Shown here one piece after another: positions 37,292-45,618 of a DNA stretch of 64,000 bases (positions are counted from its first letter, which is position 1; the number at the start of each line of letters is the position of its first letter). The position numbers were made by a program, and so were the translations under genes. Under the pieces are notes generated by a model that saw nothing but the letters and a program-made list of their open reading frames with translations, was not told the origin of the DNA and did no database searches. The stretch is from Hyphomonas sp. (GTDB taxonomy: Bacteria > Pseudomonadota > Alphaproteobacteria > Caulobacterales > Hyphomonadaceae): positions 248,001-312,000 of the forward strand of contig NZ_WGLO01000008.1 of the NCBI RefSeq assembly GCF_016125515.1, read 5' to 3'.

Positions 37292-37716
37292 CGCGGCCCG
37301 GCGCCGGTCGCGCCGGCCTTGTCGCCGGCATTGTAGAGCGCGCATTTCTTGAGGGACAGGCAGCCGCAACCGATACAGCCGTCGAGGCGGCTGCGCACCT
37401 GCTGCAGCGTGGCGATCCGGGCATCGAGCGAGGCGCGGATCGAGCGGCTGATCCGGGCCCAGTCTTCCGCCGTCGGTGTCCGGCCGCTCGGCAGTCTTGC
37501 GAGTTCGCCGGCGATGTCCTCGATCGACAGGCCCAGCTGCTGGGCGATCCGAATGAAGGAGAGGCGCCGAATATCCGCACGGCGGAACCGGCGCTGGCCG
37601 CCCGGGCTGCGGATCGGCGTGATCAGGCCCCTGGCTTCGTAGAAGCGGATCGCCGACACAGACAGGCCCGTGCGCGCGGCGATGTCGCCGATCAGCATCA
37701 CATCATCTGCCCGCAT
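37267..37716 (-). CDS. soxR: Redox-sensitive transcriptional activator SoxR
   Basis: The 149-residue MerR-family protein has a helix-turn-helix (LIGDIAARTGLSVSAIRFYE and GGQRRFRRADIRRLSFIR), a dimerisation helix and the [2Fe-2S] motif C-x2-C-x-C-x5-C (CIGCGCLSLKKC). SoxR senses redox-cycling compounds and superoxide and activates promoters with long spacers. A SoxR-type palindrome lies at 37736-37759, 20 bp upstream of its own start and 52 bp from the divergent glyoxalase-family gene. No soxS is present, as expected outside enterobacteria. Confidence 0.93.
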   Translation of the reverse strand: MRADDVMLIGDIAARTGLSVSAIRFYEARGLITPIRSPGGQRRFRRADIRRLSFIRIAQQLGLSIEDIAGELARLPSGRTPTAEDWARISRSIRASLDARIATLQQVRSRLDGCIGCGCLSLKKCALYNAGDKAGATGAGPRYLLGETP

Positions 37717-37735
37717 GAGGCACTTCCAAAATAAT

Positions 37736-37759
37736 CCTTGACCTAAATCTAGGTTGAGG
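37736..37759. promoter_or_regulatory. SoxR-type operator between soxR and the VOC-family gene
   Basis: CCTTGACCTA and TAGGTTGAGG flank AATC; 8 of 10 arm positions pair. CCTTGACCTA matches the CCTCAAG-type half site of SoxR boxes, and TTGACC inside it can serve as the -35 element of a plus-strand promoter, the usual position of MerR-family operators. Confidence 0.68.
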
Positions 37760-37811
37760 TTGCACAAGGCGGGCGTCAACCCTTCCGCAGCTGAGAAAAG
37801 GACAACGGAAC

Positions 37812-38198
37812 ATGGCGCAGACACGACTTGAACACGTAAACCTCACCGTCAGCGACCCGGCCCGCACCGCGCAGATGCTGGTGGACCTGCTGGGCTGGAA
37901 GATCCGCTGGCAGGGCCCTGCGATGGCGGGCGGTTTCACCATCCATGTCGGAACCGACACGGACTATCTGGCCGTCTATGCTGCCCCGCCCCAGCCGGGC
38001 GCGAGGGCGGGGTTCAAGAAAGGCGCGCCGTTGAACCATGTCGGCATCGAAGTGGACGATCTGGATCGCGTGGAGCGTAAGGTGATTGCCAAGGGTCTCG
38101 TGCCCTTCAGCCATGGCGACTATGAGCCTGGCCGCCGCTTCTATTTCTTTGATGCAGATGGAATAGAATACGAAATCGTCAGCTACGCCAAAATCTGA
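37812..38198 (+). CDS. VOC-family (glyoxalase/bleomycin-resistance-type) protein
   Basis: The 128-residue protein shows a single VOC domain with LEHVNLTVSDPARTAQML, a second half beginning NHVGIEVDDLDRVERKVI and the terminal FFDADGIEYEIVSYA. The probable metal ligands are His8, the His of NHVG and the Glu of IEYEIV. Members are glyoxalases, dioxygenases or antibiotic-binding proteins, and the substrate is unknown. It is divergent from soxR and likely its target, which suggests detoxification of a redox-active or electrophilic compound. Confidence 0.88.
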   Translation: MAQTRLEHVNLTVSDPARTAQMLVDLLGWKIRWQGPAMAGGFTIHVGTDTDYLAVYAAPPQPGARAGFKKGAPLNHVGIEVDDLDRVERKVIAKGLVPFSHGDYEPGRRFYFFDADGIEYEIVSYAKI

Positions 38199-38222
38199 TC
38201 CGGAGCCGGGCAAACATCCGGC

Positions 38223-38253
38223 CAAAAAAGAAGGGCGGCCGTTTGGCCGCCCC
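38223..38253 (-). terminator. Rho-independent terminator of mscL
   Basis: GGGCGGCC and GGCCGCCC form an 8-bp perfect stem with a 4-base loop; on the minus strand it is followed by TTCTTTTTTGG. Confidence 0.82.
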
Positions 38254-38332
38254 TCACTACTCTACTCGGGTACTCTACTGTTCACGAGAATGCAGGTGTA
38301 ATCCCTAACACCGTGTGAACGACGTGACGCAA

Positions 38333-38743
38333 TCAGCTCTGTTTGGCGAGCAGGTTGCGAATTTCTTCCAGCAGCACTTCCTGGCGCGGCGGGGCCGGGG
38401 GAGGGGCAGCTTCTTCCTTTTTCTTCAGCGTGTTCATGCCCTTGATCAGCATGAACATCACGAAAGCGACGATCAGGAACGAGATACAGGCCGACACGAA
38501 CGCGCCGATCTCCATGATGGCGGCCGGTTTGGTCACTTCCCCGGCAGCGTCCACGACGGCCGGCGAGATGGTAACCTTGAGCGTGGACAGGTCGAGCCCG
38601 CCCATGATCGGCGCCAGAAGCGGCAGGAACACGCCCTGGATGAAGGCGGTGACGACCGTTGCGAACGCGCCGCCCATGACAAAGCCCACGGCCATGTCGA
38701 TGAGGTTGCCCTTCATCGCGAACTCTTTGAATTCCTTGAGCAT
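38333..38743 (-). CDS. mscL: Large-conductance mechanosensitive channel
   Basis: The 136-residue protein has the MscL start FKEFAMKGNLIDMAVGFVMG, a first membrane segment lined with glycines (GGAFATVVTAFIQGVFLPLL), a second at about residues 78-100 and a cytosolic Pro-rich tail (PPPAPPRQE) ending EEIRNLLAKQ. MscL opens under extreme membrane tension to release solutes on osmotic downshock. Length matches the family. Confidence 0.96.
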   Translation of the reverse strand: MLKEFKEFAMKGNLIDMAVGFVMGGAFATVVTAFIQGVFLPLLAPIMGGLDLSTLKVTISPAVVDAAGEVTKPAAIMEIGAFVSACISFLIVAFVMFMLIKGMNTLKKKEEAAPPPAPPRQEVLLEEIRNLLAKQS

Positions 38744-38851
38744 AATTCCCCCTTGTCGAAATCCGGCTACCCAAAGCTACAGGTTCAGATTGCGGGGTTT
38801 GAGCGCAGCGTCAAGCGGGGCTGACATGAAGCCTGCGCAAGACAGGCCGCT

Positions 38852-39151
38852 TCACCGGGCTTCCGGATCGTCGCCGCCATTGACGCGGGCGCGCAATTCC
38901 TTGCCGGCCTTGAAGAACGGGACAGCCTTGGCGGGAACTTTCACAGGCTCGCCGGTACGCGGATTGCGTCCGCGGCGGGCGTCCCGCTGGCGGACCGAAA
39001 AGGCGCCGAAGCCGCGCAATTCCACCCGGTCGCCGCGCGACAGCGCTTCGCCGATCTCGTCCAGGATCACGTTTACAACCTTCTCCACGTCTTCGTGACG
39101 CAGGTGCGGGTATTCAGCCGCGAGCTTATCGATGAGTTGAGACTTCAGCAT
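38852..39151 (-). CDS. ihfB: Integration host factor beta subunit
   Basis: The 99-residue HU/IHF-family protein has [24 protein letters not shown], the beta-arm region [21 protein letters not shown] with the conserved Gly-Arg-Asn-Pro, and [14 protein letters not shown]. The LRHEDVEKV region and its position after rpsA and cmk identify IhfB rather than HU. With IhfA it bends DNA at promoters and origins. Start 39151 is chosen from family length. Confidence 0.92.
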   Translation of the reverse strand: MLKSQLIDKLAAEYPHLRHEDVEKVVNVILDEIGEALSRGDRVELRGFGAFSVRQRDARRGRNPRTGEPVKVPAKAVPFFKAGKELRARVNGGDDPEAR

Positions 39152-39249
39152 CCTGTTGATATTAAACGCATTTGCGGCGGGAGCGCTAGGCCCCCGCCGC
39201 AAACATTGCTTGAATTTTAGATAGGCCGCGTTGCCGGGCCCGGCTGGTC

Positions 39250-41226
39250 TCAGCCTTCGGACATCAGCTGTTCAGCCTGGCCCTTCCAGTCATCACGCTC
39301 CATCCGGCCCTGGAAGGCGAGCTCTTCTTCGAGGCTCGCAACCTGATCGGCCGACAGTGCGGCGACCTGCCAGAAGTGGAAGATGCCTGCTTCGTTCAGC
39401 TTCTTCTCGAACGCCGGACCGACGCCCTTGATCTGCTTCAGGTCATCCGCATCGCCTTGCGGGGCGGTGAGACGGCCTCGTGCGTCGAGGGACTTGGCAT
39501 CGCCCTTCGTGGCCGGAGCAGACTTGGCTTTGCCTTTGGTACCCGAGGAAGCGAGGGCTGCGCCGAGGATGTCGCCCAGCGAGGCGCCGGCATCTGCCGA
39601 ACCATACTGTGCAACGGCTTCGGCTTCTTCAGCGATCTCCAGAGCCTTGATCGACAGGGAGACGCGGCGCGTCGCCCGGTCAACGGTCACGACTTTTGCG
39701 TCGACCTTGTCACCCACGGCGAAACGCTCGGGGCGTTGGTCGGCGCGGTCACGGCTGAGGTCCGAACGGCGGATGAAGGTGCGGACCGGCGGGTTGCCGA
39801 ATTCGACTTCCAGACCGCCCGAGGTCACTTCCGACACCGTGCAGGTGACGGTCGAGCCGCGCTTGATGCCGGCATCGCCAGCCGCTTCGATCGGGTCACC
39901 CGACAGCTGCTTGATGCCCAGCGAGATGCGTTCCTTGTCGACGTCGACATCAAGCACCTTCGCGTGGACACGGTCGCCCTTGGTGTAGGCTTCGATGGCT
40001 TGGTCGCCCGGCTTGTCCCACGAGATGTCGTTGATGTGCACCATGCCGTCCAGGTCCGGGCCGAGGCCCACGAACAGGCCGAACTCGGTGATGCCGCGCA
40101 CTTCGCCTTCAATTTCCGAACCGATCGGATGTTCAGCCAGGAAGGCATCCCACGGATTGTCCATGGTCTGCTTGAGGCCGAGCGAGATGCGGCGCTTGTC
40201 GGAATCGACGTCCAGCACTTCCACTTCGACTTCCTGCGAGGTCGAGAGGATCTTGCCGGGGTGCACGTTCTTCTTGGTCCAGCTCATTTCCGAGACGTGG
40301 ATCAGGCCTTCGACACCGTCTTCCAGCTCCACGAAGGCGCCGTAGTCGGTGATGTTGGTGACCGTGCCCTTGAGGCGGGCGCCCGTCGGGTAACGGGCCG
40401 AGATGTTGTCCCACGGATCCGAACCCAGCTGTTTCATGCCGAGCGAGATACGTTGGGTCTCGGGGTTGATCTTGATGATCTGGACTTCGACTTCCTGACC
40501 CACTTCGACCACCTGCGAGGGGTGGTTGATGCGCTTGTAGGACATGTCGGTGACGTGCAGCAGGCCATCGATGCCGCCGAGGTCAACGAACGCACCGTAA
40601 TCGGTGATATTCTTGACGACGCCCTTGCGCACATCGCCTTCGGCCATGTCGCTGACGATTTCGGCGCGCTGTTCGGCGCGGCTCTCTTCCAGGATCGCAC
40701 GGCGCGAGACGACGATGTTGCCACGCACGCGGTCGAGTTTCAGCACGGCGAACGGCTGCACTTCGCCCATCAGCGGGCCGACATCGCGCACCGGGCGGAT
40801 GTCGACTTGCGAACCGGGAAGGAAGGCGTTGACGCCGCCCAGGTCGACCGTGAAGCCGCCCTTGACGCGGCCGGAGATGGCGCCCTTGACGGGCTCGCCT
40901 TTGGCAAAGCTGCGCTCGAGCTTGACCCAGCGCTCTTCGCGGCGGGCCTTGTCGCGGCTGAGAACGGCCTCGCCGAGGGCGTTCTCGATGCGGTCGAGAT
41001 ACACATCGACGATGTCGCCGGGGGCCGGCTGTTTGTCTTCGAGGGCGAATTCCTTGACCGGGATACGGCCTTCGGTCTTCAGACCGATGTCGACAACGAT
41101 CGCGTCGTTATCGATGCGCAGGACGGTGGCCGGGATGACCTGGCCTTCCTGCATGGCGCCGGCAGCTGCCGAGCTTTCGAACATCGACGCAAAGTCGGCC
41201 GACGTGGGGTTCATTTGGTTGGACAT
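39250..41226 (-). CDS. rpsA: 30S ribosomal protein S1 with a C-terminal helix-hairpin-helix extension
   Basis: The 658-residue protein contains six S1 domains (about residues 25-95, 110-175, 197-265, 282-350, 368-440 and 455-520) with repeated [23 protein letters not shown] cores. It reaches the usual alphaproteobacterial end [11 protein letters not shown] near residue 558, but continues for 100 residues: a Lys/Ala/Ser linker, then [20 protein letters not shown] and a helical [12 protein letters not shown] tail, a helix-hairpin-helix module. S1 binds mRNA and assists initiation. The tail is unusual and its role unknown. Order cmk-rpsA-ihfB is conserved. Confidence 0.95.
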   Translation of the reverse strand: MSNQMNPTSADFASMFESSAAAGAMQEGQVIPATVLRIDNDAIVVDIGLKTEGRIPVKEFALEDKQPAPGDIVDVYLDRIENALGEAVLSRDKARREERWVKLERSFAKGEPVKGAISGRVKGGFTVDLGGVNAFLPGSQVDIRPVRDVGPLMGEVQPFAVLKLDRVRGNIVVSRRAILEESRAEQRAEIVSDMAEGDVRKGVVKNITDYGAFVDLGGIDGLLHVTDMSYKRINHPSQVVEVGQEVEVQIIKINPETQRISLGMKQLGSDPWDNISARYPTGARLKGTVTNITDYGAFVELEDGVEGLIHVSEMSWTKKNVHPGKILSTSQEVEVEVLDVDSDKRRISLGLKQTMDNPWDAFLAEHPIGSEIEGEVRGITEFGLFVGLGPDLDGMVHINDISWDKPGDQAIEAYTKGDRVHAKVLDVDVDKERISLGIKQLSGDPIEAAGDAGIKRGSTVTCTVSEVTSGGLEVEFGNPPVRTFIRRSDLSRDRADQRPERFAVGDKVDAKVVTVDRATRRVSLSIKALEIAEEAEAVAQYGSADAGASLGDILGAALASSGTKGKAKSAPATKGDAKSLDARGRLTAPQGDADDLKQIKGVGPAFEKKLNEAGIFHFWQVAALSADQVASLEEELAFQGRMERDDWKGQAEQLMSEG

Positions 41227-41356
41227 TTTCTCTCCGGGTAAGGGCATGAATGGTTCAAAGGCAGGCGTGCACCATTGCAGCCTGCGGACATCCGGCCCCT
41301 TGGGGTGGTCTTGATCTGTTGCGGCACCGCCTGTTTGGATTGAGCCCCAGGGGCCC

Positions 41357-41995
41357 TCAGGCAGTCTTTCCACGAGCGAGGGCGGCCTCAACGGCAGCCA
41401 GCGCCTTTTCCACAGCCGCGTCTATAGTGAGATCAGTCGTATCGATCAAGATGGCATCGGCGGCCATGGCCGCAGGGGCGTCGGCGCGGCCCTGATCGCG
41501 CGCATCGCGGATTTCGAGCTGCCGGATCACCTCGTCCAGCGTGACCGGATCGCCGGCCTCCGACAATTCCTTCCAGCGCCGCGCGCCCCGCTGGTTAACG
41601 TCCGCGTCCACCCACAGCTTCACGTCGGCGTCAGGGGCGATCACCGTGCCGATATCACGCCCGTCGAGCAGGGCGCCGCCTTCGCGGGTTGCAAAGGCCC
41701 GTTGCAGCTCGAACAGGGCCTGGCGCACGGACGGGATCGCCGCCACAATGCTCGCCGCCTTGCCGGCCTCGGCCGACCGCAACTCGTGTTCCACGAAGTC
41801 TGACAGGTCCAGCGCGCGGGCGATATCGGCCAGAGGCCCCGCCGCGTCGAGCGGCACGCCCTGTTTCATCGCCGCCACGCCGACCGCTCGGTAGAGCCGC
41901 CCGGTGTCCATGTGCGGCAGCCCGTAATAGGCCGACAACCGCTTCGCGATCGTCCCCTTGCCGGAAGCTGTTGTGCCATCAATCGCTATGATCAT
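41357..41995 (-). CDS. cmk: Cytidylate kinase
   Basis: The 212-residue protein has the nucleotide-binding loop IAIDGTTASGKGTIAKRL, DTGRLYRAVGVAA, the substrate motif LLDGRDIGTVIAPDADVKLWVDA and RDARDQGRADAP. It phosphorylates CMP and dCMP. It lies upstream of rpsA on the same strand with 130 bp between them, as in most proteobacteria. In many relatives aroA is directly upstream, but here four genes intervene. The length is close to the family norm of about 210-225. Confidence 0.96.
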   Translation of the reverse strand: MIIAIDGTTASGKGTIAKRLSAYYGLPHMDTGRLYRAVGVAAMKQGVPLDAAGPLADIARALDLSDFVEHELRSAEAGKAASIVAAIPSVRQALFELQRAFATREGGALLDGRDIGTVIAPDADVKLWVDADVNQRGARRWKELSEAGDPVTLDEVIRQLEIRDARDQGRADAPAAMAADAILIDTTDLTIDAAVEKALAAVEAALARGKTA

Positions 41996-42045
41996 GGCGC
42001 CGGGGAGTGGAGGAGGGGCGGGGGCGAGTCAAGTTCCCCGGCTTT

Positions 42046-42076
42046 CGCTCACACCCCGCCTCGGCGGGGGTGAGCG
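42046..42076. repeat. GC-rich inverted repeat between cmk and the SDR gene
   Basis: CGCTCACACCCCGCC and GGCGGGGGTGAGCG form a 14-bp stem with one bulged base and a TC loop. It lies between the cmk start (41995) and the SDR stop (42088). No T-run follows on the minus strand, so it may be a transcript-end stabiliser or a palindromic repeat element. Confidence 0.6.
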
Positions 42077-42087
42077 CAATTTAGGTT

Positions 42088-42870
42088 TCACCTCGGCGCC
42101 ATCCGGATGCCGCCATCGAGGCGGATACATTGGCCGTTGAAATAGGTGTTCGTCGCCAGCTGCAGGGCGAGCGAGGCATACTCTTCCGGTTTGCCGAGGC
42201 GTTTGGGGAAGGGCACCGAAGCCGCAAGGCTGTTGAGCACCTTGTCGGAGGCGCGCAGCATGAGCGGCGTCGCGAAGATGCCCGGCATGATCGAGTTCAC
42301 CCGGATGCCGATATCCATCAGGTCGCGTGCCATCGGCAGCACGAGGCCGTTCACGCCTGCCTTGCACGAGCCGTAGACAACCTGTCCGATCTGGCCGTCC
42401 TGTGCGGCGACCGAGGCCGTCAGCGTGATGCAGCCGCGTTCGCCATCCTCCAGTTCCGGCAGGTAGGCCATGCCCTCGGCCGACAGCGAGGCGATCCGGT
42501 AGGAGGCCACCAGCACGCCCTGCGCGCCGAACGCGTAGTCTTCCGTCGGCAGACGTTTGTAGCGGGCATTCTCCTTGTCCCAGCTCAGTGTCTTGCCGCC
42601 CTTGGCGGCCATGGCGCAGTGGACCGTGATCCGCTCCTGGCCATTCGCCGCGCGGGCCTTCTCGAAGCCGGCCACACAGCTCGCCTCGTCCATGATGTTG
42701 ACGTTGCAGAACATGCCGCCGATTTCCTTGGCGGTCGCTTCGCCGGCCTCGGCGTTGATGTCGAAGATGGCAACTTTTGCCCCGGCCTTGGCGAGGGCGC
42801 GGGCGGTCGCCTGGCCGAGGCCCGAGGCGCCGCCGGTCACGACGGCGGCGGTGTCCTTGGTGATCTGCAT
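42088..42870 (-). CDS. Short-chain dehydrogenase/reductase, 3-hydroxyacyl-CoA dehydrogenase type II-like
   Basis: The 260-residue protein has the NAD-binding TGGASGLG, an Asp for NAD preference in VAIFDIN, catalytic Ser in TLTASVAAQDGQ and the YGSCK Tyr-Lys pair, ending NGQCIRLDGGIRMAPR. The QDGQIGQVVY segment is typical of the HSD10/type II 3-hydroxyacyl-CoA subgroup, so fatty-acid or branched-chain oxidation is possible. The usual CNVNI..EASC segment replaces the standard DV motif. Its stop-to-start spacing with the OYE gene (48 bp) suggests co-transcription. Confidence 0.85.
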   Translation of the reverse strand: MQITKDTAAVVTGGASGLGQATARALAKAGAKVAIFDINAEAGEATAKEIGGMFCNVNIMDEASCVAGFEKARAANGQERITVHCAMAAKGGKTLSWDKENARYKRLPTEDYAFGAQGVLVASYRIASLSAEGMAYLPELEDGERGCITLTASVAAQDGQIGQVVYGSCKAGVNGLVLPMARDLMDIGIRVNSIMPGIFATPLMLRASDKVLNSLAASVPFPKRLGKPEEYASLALQLATNTYFNGQCIRLDGGIRMAPR

Positions 42871-42917
42871 GATATGTCTCCCTTTGTCGTTTCTGTCTTG
42901 TCTGCAGGCGGATTATG

Positions 42918-44000
42918 TCAGGCTGTCTCGGCGACGAAGCCCTTCCAGGTCTTCATGTAATTGAGGAAAGCCGGACCGAGGCGTTCGGCCTTCAGATGGC
43001 CTTCCGGCACGGGCAGGGCGATCGGCTCGAAACAATTGTCCTTCGCCACCCTGGCCGGGAAATCATGATGCAGGATCGCGGCGCGGCCGATGACCACGAA
43101 GTCGAGCCCGGCTGCCAGGGCTTTCAGGCAATCTCGGCCGGTTGTGATCTTGCCTGCCGCGCCCAGCCGGCAGGTGCCGCGAGGAAGGGCGCCGAACAGT
43201 TCGACCAGCGACTTTCCCTTGAAGGCCTCGTCGGCAGGTTCCTTGAAACTGTCCCACAGGGACATGTCGAGATAGTCGATCCGGTCATCGTTCAGCAGCG
43301 CGCCCGCGAGCTTCAAGATCTCGCCAAGGTCCATCCCGAAGCGTTCCGGCGACAGGCGCACACCCAGCGAAAAGTCCTTGCCGCAGGCAGCGCGCACGCC
43401 TTCGATACATTCATACAGGAACCGCGCGCGGTTCTCGAAGCTGCCACCATATTCGTCCGTGCGCTTGTTCACCTCGGCGCTCAGGAACTGGCAGATCAGG
43501 TAGCCATGCGCCCCGTGCAGTTCCACGCCGTGGAAGCCCGCCTTTTCCGCGCGCACTGCCGCCGCAATGAACGCGTCCCGCGAGGCCTTCACCTCGTCGA
43601 GGGTCATCGCCCGCGCGCCGAACTCGTCATTGGCCGAGGGGCAGTGCGGCGCCTCGCCGATTAGTTCCTTCGGGCTGCGCATGCCGGCATGGTGCAGCTG
43701 CACCACCGAATGCGTACCGGTCTGGTTCAGACCTTTGGCCAGGCGCGAGAGGCCGGGCAGGTGCTTGTCCGCAAAGATGCCCAGCTGGCCGGGAAAGCCC
43801 TGGCCCTTGGCCTGCACATGCGCCGCGCAGGTCATCGTCAGACCAAAGCCGCCTTCAGCCCGGTAGGTCAGCCAGCGATATTCATCATCGCTCAGCACGC
43901 CGTCTGCATGGCTTTGCCAGTTGGTCAACGGGGCCAGCATGAAGCGGTTCTTCAGGGCGGGGCCACGGGCGAGGGAGAGGGGGGCGTGCAGGTCTGTCAT
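42918..44000 (-). CDS. Old yellow enzyme-family NADH:flavin oxidoreductase
   Basis: The 360-residue TIM-barrel protein has LKNRFMLAPLTNW, QLHHAGM, the active-site segment AGFHGVELHGAHGYLICQFL with the substrate His pair, NKRTDEYGGSFENRARF and the FMN phosphate loop near FVVIGRAAILHHDF. Such enzymes reduce activated C=C bonds of enals, enones or nitro compounds using NAD(P)H. The start overlaps nothing and lies near 44000. The biological substrate is unknown; a link to the SDR gene downstream is plausible. Confidence 0.87.
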   Translation of the reverse strand: MTDLHAPLSLARGPALKNRFMLAPLTNWQSHADGVLSDDEYRWLTYRAEGGFGLTMTCAAHVQAKGQGFPGQLGIFADKHLPGLSRLAKGLNQTGTHSVVQLHHAGMRSPKELIGEAPHCPSANDEFGARAMTLDEVKASRDAFIAAAVRAEKAGFHGVELHGAHGYLICQFLSAEVNKRTDEYGGSFENRARFLYECIEGVRAACGKDFSLGVRLSPERFGMDLGEILKLAGALLNDDRIDYLDMSLWDSFKEPADEAFKGKSLVELFGALPRGTCRLGAAGKITTGRDCLKALAAGLDFVVIGRAAILHHDFPARVAKDNCFEPIALPVPEGHLKAERLGPAFLNYMKTWKGFVAETA

Positions 44001-44059
44001 GCCCGCACAATGGCGCGGGCGCGCGCCGCGTCAATTCTGCCGCTAGGGTAGGGGTGCGC

Positions 44060-44758
44060 TCAGAAGGGGTTGTCCCAATCGCCAAGGACAAACCGAATCT
44101 CGCGGGTAAGAGGCTCGCAGCTATAGGTTTCAGCGACCGACAGCTCGTCCTCCAGGCGGCTACGGAGGCGGCGATACAGGTCGCTCAACTCACGTTCCTG
44201 ATCATAGTCACGCACTCCGCCTGCGAAATAGTCCTCCATCGCGTAGGTCCATGTGTTTATGATACCCGTGGCACGCCGTTCGGTTGTGTCGCACTCGGCC
44301 GAAGTCGCGGCCGGCGGGGCTTGCGGTGAATACTCGGTCTGAGAGTTCTCAAATGTCATAATCCCGGCGCTGGCCGTCATGGAAGTTTCAGGCGGCGGGG
44401 CGTATTGCGTGGCATATTCTGAAGCGTTGCCGCTCCATGCCAGGTCGCAGGCTTCGACGATCTCGGCCAACCTGGTGCTGTCCGCGCCCACTTGCGCCTC
44501 CAGCGCGGCGGCTTGCTGCGCGACGGCGGCGCCGGCGTCCTTCGTGTCGCTCATGGCGGCGAGCGTTTTTTCTGCGCCCGCGCGGTCTGCCGCGCTACGT
44601 TCGGGCGAGGTCGTGGCTTGCCAATCCAGCTGATAAGCCGCCGCGCATGTCAGCGCCGAGACATCGCCGTTTCCACTCTCAGCGGTCGCGGACGTCACCG
44701 GTGTGCTCATTAGCAGAGCGATTGCGCCGCCAGCGACAATAGTCCTCGAAGTCATCAT
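44060..44758 (-). CDS. Hypothetical exported protein
   Basis: The 232-residue product starts with a signal peptide (MMTSRTIVAGGAIALLMSTP, cleavage near TSATA) and then a helical region of alternating Ala/Glu/Asp with LTCAAAYQLDWQA, a Pro/Ser/Thr-rich middle (AGIMTFENSQTEYSPQAPPA) and a C-terminal helical part with ELSDLYRRLRSRLEDEL. Four cysteines are scattered (TCAAA, EACDL, AECDT, YSCEP) and could pair. No family is recognised. Helices suggest a periplasmic protein. Start 44758 gives the signal sequence; the frame is open to 44839. Confidence 0.6.
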   Translation of the reverse strand: MMTSRTIVAGGAIALLMSTPVTSATAESGNGDVSALTCAAAYQLDWQATTSPERSAADRAGAEKTLAAMSDTKDAGAAVAQQAAALEAQVGADSTRLAEIVEACDLAWSGNASEYATQYAPPPETSMTASAGIMTFENSQTEYSPQAPPAATSAECDTTERRATGIINTWTYAMEDYFAGGVRDYDQERELSDLYRRLRSRLEDELSVAETYSCEPLTREIRFVLGDWDNPF

Positions 44759-44983
44759 CAGCGGCGTCCCAACAGGCCTGACAAATATACATTTGTCCCC
44801 TTCTATCCGGGAGCTTGAGTCGCACGCAACGACCATCAAAACCTTCCGAACTATTCGCCCCGGCGCCGAATTGCCCTCAAGCGCTCCCGGTCTGGCCTGA
44901 GTTCATTCCCGGGCAGGACAAGGCATGAAACATACCGAGATCTCGAGGTGGCAGTTGGTGGCGCGCCGCGTCAATTTCTATCG

Positions 44984-45550
44984 CTACGGCAAGCCGCTTT
45001 GATAACGCGCATTCTCCTCCGCGAAGATCGCGCGGATCACTTCGCCATTGGAGGGCTGCTGCTCCAGAGTTTCCGGGTCCCACTGGTGGCGCTCGGTGGC
45101 GAAGAAGTCGCCGCCATAGATGTGCAGCCCGCCGGTGAAGCGCGTCAGCGGATTGGTCACCGAATGTACCGCGTCCTTGCCGAGCGTGGCGACATCGCCT
45201 TCGAACAGGCAGTTCGCGCCGCGCGCTTCCAACCCGCCCTTAGTCTCACGCCACAGGATATTGTCCTCGCGGCCAGTATAGATGCCGATCAGCGCCCACA
45301 TGTTGTGATCATGCGGGCGCAGGCTCATGCGCGGCGTCCAGGTTGCGGCGAAGATCGTCAGCGTGTCGGAGCGCAGCAGCACGTCCATGGCCGCCTGTGT
45401 TGGCTCGCCGAGCCCTGCCAGTACCGCGCCCGGATCGTTCAGCGCACGCGTCAGCACCTCGCGAACCGCCAACATTCCGTCCGTCTCCCGCAGCGCCGCC
45501 GCGCAATCGGCAGCAAACTGGTCGCGGTCGAATTTCAGTCGATGGGCCAT
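44984..45550 (-). CDS. Cupin-fold metal-dependent protein (cysteine-dioxygenase-like)
   Basis: The 188-residue protein has a helical N-terminus and a double-stranded beta-helix with metal-ligand histidines in LRPHDHNMWALIGIYTGRED and a second motif VHSVTNPLTRFTGGLHIYGG followed by DFFATERHQWD. This pattern is found in predicted cysteine-dioxygenase-type proteins of the COG5553 group. Oxidation of a thiol or small acid is possible, but no substrate can be assigned. Start 45550 (MAHRLKFDRDQF) was chosen over 45577. It lies between the aroA gene and an exported protein of unknown function. Confidence 0.7.
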   Translation of the reverse strand: MAHRLKFDRDQFAADCAAALRETDGMLAVREVLTRALNDPGAVLAGLGEPTQAAMDVLLRSDTLTIFAATWTPRMSLRPHDHNMWALIGIYTGREDNILWRETKGGLEARGANCLFEGDVATLGKDAVHSVTNPLTRFTGGLHIYGGDFFATERHQWDPETLEQQPSNGEVIRAIFAEENARYQSGLP

Positions 45551-45618
45551 CGGGCGTGTTCCTGAACGAGCCCACACTATGCGCTTCCCGTTCCGGTCTG
45601 GGAACGGCCCGTCCCGTT

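Noticed and set aside
39376-41241. Plus-strand open frame of 621 codons
   Set aside because: It is the antisense of rpsA; the S1 repeats on the minus strand explain its length and periodicity.
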